Positions 1-11,719 of a stretch of DNA of 49,799 nucleotides are shown here, one piece after another (position 1 is the first letter of the stretch; each line of letters opens with the position of its first letter). The notes below the pieces were generated by a model. That model did no database searches. It worked only from the letters and a program-made list of their open reading frames with translations, and was not told where the DNA came from. Where the stretch lies: NCBI GenBank assembly GCA_943704525.1, contig CALSCQ010002514.1, positions 1-49,799 on the forward strand. Direction: 5' to 3'. Source of the stretch: Pigoraptor vietnamica. Lineage: Eukaryota > Opisthokonta > Filasterea. A program made the position numbers and the translations under genes.

Positions 1-53
<53 letters not shown>
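1..53. repeat. (AG)26 microsatellite in transporter intron
   Basis: The window opens with 26 uninterrupted AG units. It lies in intron 7 of the minus-strand ABCH gene, so the transcript reads (CU)n. That would be a pyrimidine tract if the next acceptor lies just outside the window. Confidence 0.95.
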
Positions 54-56
<3 letters not shown>

Positions 57-2612
57 CTGATGAACAAGGATGACGAACACAGCTGCACCGTTATAAGGAG
101 CACTTACCAGCGCCCCACATCCTGTCCAGAAGTCCGTCCTTGCGCTCAAGGACGAATGCGAGAGCCGTAAGGCCAATCGAGAGCCCAAAGCTGATAGAGA
201 CAATCATGCCCGGCGCGATGAAATCCGTGAACGACGGATTGCGACTCCCGTACACAGGGTCGAGAATCACGACGGGGAGACTGCCGAGCGTAGGGTCCAT
301 GCCGAGATCTTGAAGTGTGCTAGCAACAAGGATCTGCGTGAGCAGAGGCACCCAAGTAAGGCGAAATGGAATGAAAATAAGAATAAGACAAGTGAAAGAA
401 CGAACCTCAAACGCCTGCGACACTTTCTGTTCGATTGAGATGGCAATTTGCTGATCAGTCGCATCAAGCGTAACATTGAGCGAGCTGCCGTAGATGACGG
501 AGAGATCGGTCACCGCATGCGTTGCACGGATAAAAAGGTCCACGCTGTAGTTGGCGCCGAACTCGAGCATGCCCCAGCAATCGCCGCGCCGAATCCTATC
601 GCGACCATCGATGGGACTGAACACGGGCACTTGGTGAATGACGTTGTGGTCGAGAATCGCCAGATAGCGCCCGGACATGGTGAAATTGAAGCCAGAGTCC
701 GCGGGGAAGCCTACAAACGAATTGATCAGAAGTTGATAAGCACGAGTAATAAATAGTGCTCACCACCACCGAGTGTACCCCAGTCAACAGCAGAACTCAC
801 CCTGGTCGGCGTTGTAAATGGCAACTCGGAGGCCCTTTGGGTCCGCGCCAATCGCGAGACAAAAGAGGATGATCTGAAGGCTGGGGGCGGAGATAAGGAA
901 AGGGTGAGCCGGCCGACCAGACTGGTGAGTCATTACCAGCGCAGAGTGACGTCCGCGAGACGCACCATGGTAGCAAAAACTGGAACGCAAGGAAGCCGTA
1001 GTTGCGTCGCATGCGCGTGATATTCTTGTACACCACCGTCTTGGTGTTGCTGACGCTGCGCGCGACTCGGTCCCGAAACCCAACTGCCGCGTGAGCTCGC
1101 CCCCCGTCGGCGATTGAGAAGCTTGTCTGTCGTGGGCGCCGCGGGCTGCCCTGCGCATCCTGCGGAATCGGATTGGGATTGCGGCTAATGCCCGCCGCGC
1201 TGGAGCGCCGCGCATCGGTTCCCGCCTCGACGCCGTCCGACGAAGCAGTTTCTTGGCCCTTTGCCTCGTCGCCCTCAACGGCAGGAGCAGGCATGCCAAC
1301 GTCGAGCGCCGCGCCTGTCTCCTTCACGCACAGGGTGAGGAAGACATCCTCCAGGGTGTTGGCGGAATACCGCGCCAGGAGCTCCCCGGGCGCATCTTCG
1401 GCGAGCAGGCGCCCGTTGTGCATAAACGCAACTACCGCCGACTGTCGCGCCTCCTCGATGTAGTGCGTGGTGACAATGATCGTCGTGGGATTGGGGCCCG
1501 AGGCGAGTTCGGCCAGGTGCTGCCAAATCCTGCGGTACGCGGAGAATGCATCAGTCGAATACGCCAGAGAGCGGCGAAAGTGTGCCACTGCATGCAAAGA
1601 ACATCAGAAGAGTAACGCAGCGCAGCGCACCTCGCGCGCAGAATGGACTGCACCCCGACGGTGGGCTCGTCGAGGATGAGCAGGCGCGGCATGTGAAGCA
1701 GCGCGACGGCAAACGAGAGGCGCCGCTGCTGTCCCCCGCTCATCTGGCGAACGAGACGCTCGGGCGGGGGGAGCTCGAGAAATTCGACAAGAAACTTCAC
1801 GCGACTCTCAATGTCCTCGGGGTCCATGCGGTAGACGCGCCCAAAAAAGACGAGCGTCTCGCGAATGGTGAACTCAAAGAACAGCGCCGTCTCCTACGCA
1901 ATCGCATGGCGTTACAGCAGAGAAGACAAGGGCAAGGAGAGTCCAGACGCACACGGGAAACAATGGTGAACTCAAAGAACAGCGCCGTCTCCTACGCAAT
2001 CGCACCGCGTTACGCTGAGAAGACAAGGGCAGTCGAGACGCACGGAAACAATGCTGCACCCCAGCCGCGATGCCAAAGGCACAACAGCCGCGTTATCGCT
2101 GGCATTTGAGTGAACTGAACAGGGAGAGGGCGAGACATCCAATACAAACAGCCAACAAGCGCAGCAGCGCCCGTGGCACCGTACCTGCGGCATGTACCCA
2201 ATGTCCGTCCCCGGCACATTGTGTCCGGGCGCGCCGGGGGCGTCGCCGAGCACCGACAGGTATCCGCCGTGAATGGAGAGGCGGCCCATGAGGCACTTGA
2301 GCAGCGTCGTCTTGCCGCACCCCGAGGGCCCCAGGAGGGAGTAGCTGCGGCGCCATTCACGCTGGCATCAGTTGACAAGACACGACGGGAGAGGGAACGA
2401 CTGCAAACTGCGTGTCGTTTTTGCGCATCAGAGAAGAACACGCACATCTTTCCCCTGGGGACGGCCATGTCGAGCCCCTCGAGAATGCGCGTCTTTCCAT
2501 AGTTCCTGCACAGCGAGCGCGCAACCACGGCGTACTGCTCGTCCTCCTCTGCGTTGAGCGAGCACGCCGTGTCGGCAAGCACCGTGTCCCCGAGGCGTCG
2601 GTACCGCGCCAT
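1..2612 (-). CDS. ABCH-type half ABC transporter, 3' end beyond window
   Basis: An N-terminal ATP-binding domain is followed by an ABC2-type membrane domain, a half-transporter layout. Exons on the minus strand: 2612-2446, 2344-2185, 1893-1631, 1529-966, 880-801, 710-406, 333-108. The last donor at 107 leads into an intron reaching the window edge, so the C-terminus is missing (588 residues seen). Visible motifs are Walker A GPSGCGKTT, Q-loop GYMPQE, signature MSGGQQRR, Walker B LLILDEPT and H-loop TTH. The tract IGYMPQ-ETALFFEFTIRETL and the THYIEEARQS segment resemble the ABCH subfamily more than ABCG. Membrane segments lie near the exon 4/5 junction and in exon 7 (GMIVSISFGLSIGLTALAF), with an extracellular loop between them. 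The substrate cannot be told. The D-loop reads VGVQS where VGVDP is usual. The start is the first ATG before the domain. The promoter gap is shared with the TMEM267 gene. Confidence 0.88.
1864..2059 (-). repeat. 98-bp tandem duplication carrying a second 3' splice site
   Basis: Positions 1864-1961 are repeated at 1962 to about 2050, slightly diverged, with an offset of 98. The unit holds the 3' splice site and first codons of ABCH exon 3. On the minus strand an identical acceptor plus exon start therefore occurs at 1991 and again at 1893. Only the downstream acceptor (1893) keeps frame, because 98 is not a multiple of three. Confidence 0.9.
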
Positions 2613-3170
2613 CGTCTGTCGTTGGCAGTGAGCCCGCCGTCGAGATCACTGCGATGGGTTGCGCCACAGCAGGCGCAGAGTGGAGGAAGGGCGCCGATGC
2701 GAAGAAGGAAGATGCAAGAAACTGCGATTTCAAGTTTACGTGGGCTCGCACTTTGCGATTAGGAATCTACTATTAGATAACGATGAACGGTTTGAGAGTA
2801 CCGAGTCAGGTACAGTGCGAGACTACTAACGAATGTCTGCCTTAAGTATACACGTGACAAGCGCACACTCGACCAAAAGCGATCCGCAAGTTGCTGGTCC
2901 AAACTTGAACAAGGCTCTCTAACATTCACGCACACACAAACCGCGTTCGTGCGGAAACTTAGCCGACGCCCTTCAGTCGCAGATTACGTCGCGTGCTGTC
3001 TTGCGGGCTTGTCGACTGCGGTGGACTCGTCGGTCCACGACCCGTTGGTCGGTGTTGGCGCAATAGGGGACCGTGCATGCTTGCGCTCACGGAAGAGCGG
3101 GGTCCGCGCCCTATGCGGCGTGTGCCTGTTGGCCACGTCCGCAGCCCGCTCTGCTGAGTTCGCGCAGTAG
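2613..3170. promoter_or_regulatory. Divergent promoter gap, ABCH / TMEM267
   Basis: A 558-bp gap lies between two start codons facing away from each other. It includes a relatively AT-rich stretch around 2740-2850 and a CACGTG at about 2850. I see no TATA box, CCAAT box or open reading frame with recognisable content. Confidence 0.5.
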
Positions 3171-3911
3171 ATGCAGCCGCGGACACTGCCGGCCGCAACA
3201 GAACGCGAAATGGCAAAGGTGCGCACCCTCCTTCTGGGGCACGTGGGTCTCGCGGCGCTGTGCGTCTGCGCCGACTGGCTCGTCGAGAACCGGCCGCGCC
3301 TTCCACCCCGTCTGTGGGCGCCTTTCGACACGCTGGTGCATGGGGCAGTGGCCGCGGCCGTGTGGCTGCTCGGGCACTGCGCCGCGGCGGAGCGACGCTC
3401 CCTCCGCGCGCACGTCGCCACGTGCTTCTTTGCCGCGTGCTTGATGGACCTCGACCATTTCATTGCCGCAAGATCCCTCAGCCTAGAGGTTAGCGAATTT
3501 GATGCGTGTGTGTGACTCTGCCTGTCCCATCCATTGCGCATTGTAATCACCCCTTCGATTCTACGTGCGCAGGACGCCCTCGCGCTCGAATCGCGCCCCT
3601 TTGGGCACTCCCTTGCATTCGCAGTGCTCGTCGCAGCACCGTTTTACATTGTCGGTCGTTTTCGGGACGCCCCGTGGCGGTTGACGCTTCCCCTCGCCGT
3701 GTTCGTGTCGCTCTTCTCTCACCAGCTGCGCGATGCGTGGCGGCGGGGCCTGTGGCTCGGGTGGTCGGTGACGCTGCCCGTGCCGTACTGGGCGTACGTG
3801 GCCGGCATCACACTGCTCCCGCTCGCCGTGCGGTGGGTGCTCAACCGAATCTACGCCGCCCAGGCTCCCAAGGGCTTCTACAAGGGGGGGATATTCGTGC
3901 AGGTCGCCTGA
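3171..3911 (+). CDS. TMEM267: TMEM267-like multi-pass membrane protein
   Basis: Two exons, 3171-3488 and 3573-3911, encode 218 residues, close to the roughly 215 of animal TMEM267. Matching blocks are MDLDHFIAARSLSLEDAL (animal IDVDHFFLAGSMSLKAAL), RPFGHS, SHQLRDAWRRGLWL and LPVPYWAYV. Hydrophobic segments span roughly residues 20-35, 55-70, 120-135, 145-160 and 175-195, so this is an integral membrane protein. The conserved Asp-His in DLDHF and His-Arg-Asp in SHQLRD recall metal-ligand patterns of YdjM/LexA-binding-like membrane hydrolases, but no activity is established for the family. The in-frame ATG at 3210 is an alternative start. It converges with centrin. Confidence 0.85.
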
Positions 3912-4244
3912 GGGCGGTCTCGCGTGCGAGTGGGATTGCAAAATGCAGAGCGCGCTGGTGTGACGCCCTGTTACAAGGGTCGGCTGAGGGATACATCGAG
4001 TGCGCCGCGGGCGGAAGCTCAGGATTGGCGTCGTCGCCGCGTGTCTGCGCAACTACGCCCGATTTGAAATGCACGCGTTCGCGTTGTTGACCGAGTGGTG
4101 CGCACGTGCACTCGCACCCCCGAACTTCGTGAGCGGGGAAATATTACAACTTTTAAAACGGCTTCACAAGCACGCACGCGACGCCGCAATACGCAAAGCG
4201 AAGAGGCGAATGGCGAAGGCAGAGGCAAGAGTACACAGCCAGAA
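3912..4244. other. Convergent 3' gap, TMEM267 / centrin
   Basis: These 333 bp lie between the two stop codons. They should hold both 3' UTRs. I see no further gene or repeat. Confidence 0.5.
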
Positions 4245-5375
4245 TTAGTAATCGGCCGTCATGATCCCAAGGAAGTCCTCGAGGTTAACTGCAGCAAATC
4301 GAGAGATTAGAGCGATAAGGACAGGCGCACGCTGGCACACACGCGCACACTCGAGCAAGAGAAACACACACCCACACGCACAGACACAGATACATACAAA
4401 CACGGGCGCGTGACACAAACAGATACACGCACATGCGCGTCACAAACTCTAACATGCACACACACGCACGCACGCGCTGCACTCACTTTCCCCATCGCCG
4501 TCCGTGTCAAACTCCTCGAGCCACTGCTGCAATTCCTCGTCCGACACAGCCTCGCCCAGCTCCTTTGCCACGCGACGCAACTTACGGAGGTTGATGCGGC
4601 CGGTGTCGTCGTCGTCAAACAGCCTGAATGCCCGAATGAGCTCGTCGCGGGGGTTGCGCGCGAGGACTTTGTCGGCCACTGCATGCCACCCAGAGGGCCA
4701 ATCAGCTCAAATCGAGATGCCTCACAACGCCACTGCCGCAGAGAAAGAGTGAAGAAGGCGCAGTGGGAGCAGTCAAAAGGGAAGGAAAGAGGGAAGGGAG
4801 CGAGACAGGCTAAGCGCAGTTGGGGGGGGGGATGGGGATGGGTGTGCACCCACCGACGTCGAAGAAGTCGTCAAAGGCGATGCGCCCCGTGCCGTCCTTG
4901 TCGTGGTCGCTCATTATTTTCTGCACATCGCTCTTCTTGTCCTCAAAACCAAGCGCACGCAAGGACACCTGCGGCGGCATGACGTCAAAACAAGCATGAC
5001 GACGAGAGGGCGCGAACGTGACCACACAAGGCACGTACAGAAATTACGCCACATCCACAACGCAATGACGAACATGAGGACCGCACAATACAAAACGCCT
5101 CAGAGAAAGAAAAAAAAGCATTTCACCACCCGACCCGCGCAACCGCCACACCTGACCTCGCACGCAGACGGAACGCACGCAACGGGCGGAATGCCGCGCG
5201 CCGCCGCACACACCTTGCACTCGTAGTAGTCGAGAAAGCCGTCCTTGTTCGTGTCAAACAGCTCAAACGCCTCCTTGATTTCCTGCTTCTGCTCCGCGGT
5301 GAGCTCGGGCCGCGCGCGTCGCTTCTTTGCGGCCGCAGCGCCCAGCTGCTCCACCTTCCGCGCAACGGCCGCCAT
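4245..5375 (-). CDS. CETN: Centrin
   Basis: Calcium-binding centriole/basal-body protein of 170 residues (human centrins about 172). Exons: 5375-5214, 4968-4854, 4678-4487, 4288-4245. Four EF-hands in order: [12 protein letters not shown] (exon 1), [12 protein letters not shown] (exon 2), [12 protein letters not shown] (exon 3) and DTDGDGEINLED (exon 3/4). EF1, EF2 and EF4 have canonical ligand spacing; EF3 ends in Lys at position 12, as in several centrins that bind there weakly. The basic N-terminus ([14 protein letters not shown]) and the family phrase [13 protein letters not shown] fix the identity. The start ATG at 5375 is the first in frame. It is divergent from ABCE1 across a 353-bp gap. 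It supports a flagellated or centriole-bearing cell. Confidence 0.97.
4317..4480 (-). repeat. GT-rich tract in centrin intron 3
   Basis: On the transcript strand the intron is a degenerate GTGTGT/GCGTGC tract that starts just after the 5' splice site at 4486 and fills most of the intron. Confidence 0.75.
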
Positions 5376-5728
5376 AGCAACAGGAAACGTGACACGGACA
5401 ACAACACACAAAAAAAAACAGGGCTGCCGCGTTCCGTGTGATCTTCACTGTGTGGCGGCTTTCAAACTGTCCCGCCGGAATACGTTAGCGAGAACTCGCT
5501 TTTGCTTCTTATTGGCCAGTTTCTGTATGACCAAATTTGAGAAGTCAAAGTCTCTTTGTCCTAAAAAGGGCCTTGCAAACGGCCCATGTGCCAATGTCCA
5601 CGTGCCAACAGAGGGGGGATCTTGCGAAACGAGAGCAATTGTCCTCAAAGTCGTGGCGGTGTGCCTCTACTTGTGAGCGGTAGGCTGCGTGTCCGTGCGG
5701 GCGGTGCGTGCGATCGCAGTGTCCGAAA
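5376..5728. promoter_or_regulatory. Bidirectional promoter gap, centrin / ABCE1
   Basis: These 353 bp lie between divergent ATGs. An inverted CCAAT element, ATTGGCCAG, lies at 5511-5519. The remainder has no reading frame that resembles a known protein. Confidence 0.55.
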
Positions 5729-9395
<3,667 letters not shown>

Positions 9396-9624
9396 GCATC
9401 CCCGTGGCGTAGCGGGGCGTAACGGGACTGGCACCCGTCGCGCTCTGCGTCTGAATGCGATCCCTTGTGCTGTCTTGTTTGCAGTTGGTTGAGGCGAAAT
9501 GTGGGACCTGCGTGTGCGCGTGCGTGGTGCGGCAAGACTGCGCTGTTGCGTTGCGTGCGTGAGGCAAAATGCACTGTCATTCGTCAAGGTACACATTTTT
9601 AGCTTCTGACACATCAGCGATGTA

Positions 9625-10230
9625 TTATTTGACCCGATATAATGGCCGCAAGTGGTACGCGTTGCTAACCATTCGCACGAGCACGGCGACCGCGGCCAAG
9701 CAGAGAACGACCAGGAGCGCAAGGGCGATGGACGTGAAAACGATGCGGACGATCGTGATGGCTCTGGCGCCCGACCTCGCGAAGGCGTCCATGCTCTTCC
9801 ACATGTCGTCCTCGTCGTCACACGAACCGAGAATCACGCTCGCCTGGTATTGGAAAAAGCTGTCGCCGCTCGTGTTTGTCGCCTCTGTCGCCGGGGACGC
9901 GTCGAAGCAGTTCGGATTGCTCCGCTCAAAGCACGACGTAACCGGAATCGGACCGCTTGGTGTCGGGATGGTCACGTTGGCTTGGGCTCCCAATGCCCGT
10001 ATGCCGCGGACCACGGCCATGCTGAGGCAACCCGTGCACGCCGAGCCGCTGCAGCAGAGGTACTGGGTGAGGCAGTCGCAGGTCGCCTTGACGCGCGGGT
10101 TCGCCTGAAGCGGCGGATAAGTAGAGCCCGTTGCGCTGCTGACGAGCCCAACGGCGATTAACACGGCGAATGCAGTCGCAACCGCAGTTGCGCTGTTCCG
10201 CGCTCGCGATGCCGAGCCCGGGGGCGACAT
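9625..10230 (-). CDS. Nine-cysteine single-exon membrane protein A (unknown family)
   Basis: One exon, 201 residues, not a family I recognise. The start is the ATG at 10230; upstream in-frame codons lack an ATG. A hydrophobic signal or anchor spans residues 14-34. The ectodomain has cysteines at 51, 53, 59, 60, 65, 68, 100, 108 and 137, with N-glycosylation sequons at NVT (85) and NTS (119). A strong membrane helix lies at about 158-186, and a short basic tail ends in YRVK. The nine-cysteine pattern CxC-CC-C-C-SC-C-C, the IPxxxGxIPVxSC block and the F-[FW]-x-Y block recur in the divergent neighbour at 10638-11537, so the two are paralogues. A TATA-like CATAAAAGG lies on the minus strand about 100 bp upstream. 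Likely a surface or secretory-pathway protein; function unknown. Intronless, unlike nearly every neighbour. Confidence 0.8.
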   Translation of the reverse strand: MSPPGSASRARNSATAVATAFAVLIAVGLVSSATGSTYPPLQANPRVKATCDCLTQYLCCSGSACTGCLSMAVVRGIRALGAQANVTIPTPSGPIPVTSCFERSNPNCFDASPATEATNTSGDSFFQYQASVILGSCDDEDDMWKSMDAFARSGARAITIVRIVFTSIALALLVVLCLAAVAVLVRMVSNAYHLRPLYRVK

Positions 10231-10637
10231 GTCAAATCTGATCAGTACGGCGGACAGTGCCTGAACGACGAGCAAAATTACGAGAGCGGCAGCGGCTTCG
10301 ACTGAAGTGCGGTCGTGTGCAACACGCGACGCCTTTTATGCGTACAGAAGTCCGTCCACGAAATGGAAGGTGTCGTGTCGCCGGGCACTAAGAGTCGGGA
10401 CGTGCCCGGTTCAAAAAGGAGAAAGGCGACACGTCTGGGCAAAAGCGTCCCAAAATGGGCCGCCCATTAACAAGCAGGGTAACATTCTCGGCTGCCGATT
10501 GGCCAGTCAAATTTTCGTGGGATACTCCCATACAATGAAGCCGCCACAGCGAACACAGCCCGGCGGCGATGCGCCGTTACGTATTTATACACGATGCTTC
10601 TCAAACCCATCGCATGCATTTTTGAAGAGGTGTTGAG
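10231..10637. promoter_or_regulatory. Bidirectional promoter of the nine-cysteine gene pair
   Basis: This 407-bp divergent gap has one TATA-like box for each gene. CATAAAAGG lies on the minus strand at 10332-10340, and TATTTATA on the plus strand at 10582-10589, about 50 bp before the plus-strand ATG. An inverted CCAAT element ATTGGCCAG lies at 10498-10506. A short inverted repeat AATGGGC/GCCCATT is at about 10454-10468. Confidence 0.6.
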
Positions 10638-11537
10638 ATGGTGTCCACCCGCGACTTAAACGCGAGCGCCTACTGTGCGTCGCTGGCGGCCACGTGCCGA
10701 CATCAGCAGCGCATGTCACTGCATGCACGCCAAGCGGCGTGGCTGCTCACAGCTGCCGTTTTCTGCTTCTCCGTTACGCATGGCGGCGCGCAGAGCACCA
10801 GCGTGGAGGCGACTGCGACCCGGCCGAGCCCAACGCCTGACAAGCCCGTCTACCACCGACCCCCCGCTTTCGTCGAGCCCGAACTTCGTCCGATCAAGAC
10901 GTGCCCGTGCGGCTATGTCCTGTGCTGCAACGACCACGGCTGCTCAGAGTGCGTCATGGAGTCTGCGATTTTCACGGACGTCGCCGACATGGACTACATT
11001 CGCGCATTCAACATTCAAATTCCGTACAACGGAACAATGATCCCTATTGCGTCGTGCGCCGTCGGCTCGGACTGCGGGTACCCCGACGTCGTCAACGGGG
11101 TGCGCACACCGTTTTGGAACTACTCTGCGGGCGAGGCGGCGCTGGTGAAGCCGACGGCGTACGTGCCTGAGTGTCCCAAGCAGGAGAGCGACAACGACAA
11201 GCTCATACGCCGCTTCAACCACGCGGCCGTCATCATCTCGGCAACGGCGGGCTGCCTGCCTGTTTTCATGGCGATCGTGCTGGTCGCCGTCGTCATTTGG
11301 CAGAGCTCTCGGTACGGCTTTCCGACGGTCGTCGCCGGGCAAGTGCAAGTCATGGGCGGCAGCCATGTCACGCGAACGACGTCGAACGCAGGGGCCACCG
11401 CGTTCGTCCTCGAGCCCGCAACAAACACGCTCGTGGCGGCATCCGGCGACGGCAAGGAGTATCCCATGACCCACGTGCAGTACGCGACGGGGCACATTCT
11501 CGTGCAAGTCCCCATGGATCCGCGATACGTGCCATAG
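10638..11537 (+). CDS. Nine-cysteine single-exon membrane protein B (unknown family)
   Basis: One exon, 299 residues from the ATG at 10638. The ATG at 10713 (residue 26) puts the hydrophobic signal AAWLLTAAVFCFSV at a typical distance from the N-terminus and may be the real start. A Pro/Thr-rich spacer follows, then an ectodomain with cysteines at 89, 91, 96, 97, 102, 105, 140, 146 and 179. Sequons NGT (131) and NYS (161) are present. A membrane helix spans about 197-222, then a 75-residue tail. All nine ectodomain cysteines align with the divergent neighbour at 9625-10230, as do IPYNGTMIPIASC and FWNYS. The tail is longer and less charged than that of the partner. Type I topology is inferred. 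The function is not known. Confidence 0.82.
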   Translation: MVSTRDLNASAYCASLAATCRHQQRMSLHARQAAWLLTAAVFCFSVTHGGAQSTSVEATATRPSPTPDKPVYHRPPAFVEPELRPIKTCPCGYVLCCNDHGCSECVMESAIFTDVADMDYIRAFNIQIPYNGTMIPIASCAVGSDCGYPDVVNGVRTPFWNYSAGEAALVKPTAYVPECPKQESDNDKLIRRFNHAAVIISATAGCLPVFMAIVLVAVVIWQSSRYGFPTVVAGQVQVMGGSHVTRTTSNAGATAFVLEPATNTLVAASGDGKEYPMTHVQYATGHILVQVPMDPRYVP

Positions 11538-11719
11538 CGCCCATTTGGGCAGGTGCTGGGAAGCGCAAGATTCGAACGCGGAGCAGTTCACAATCGCAAT
11601 ATAAGCACGTTTACATCAATTTACCAATTAGCAAGATCGAAATGCACAAACGCGATAGACGACAAAAACAGAGGCAGCAATCTCAGCGCGAGGGGCGCAA
11701 CACTCGCCACACGCACTCC

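Noticed and set aside
1-53. (AG)26 at the left edge as a possible telomeric or centromeric repeat
   Set aside because: It lies inside an intron of the ABCH gene and is an ordinary microsatellite.
2821-2830. CTACTAAC, identical to the yeast-type branch-point core, upstream of TMEM267
   Set aside because: No clear donor or acceptor pair brackets it, and branch sites of the real introns here do not show this motif.
11560-11600. GATTCGAAC resembling a tRNA T-loop after the nine-cysteine gene B
   Set aside because: The five-base stems on either side do not pair and no other tRNA arms are found on either strand.
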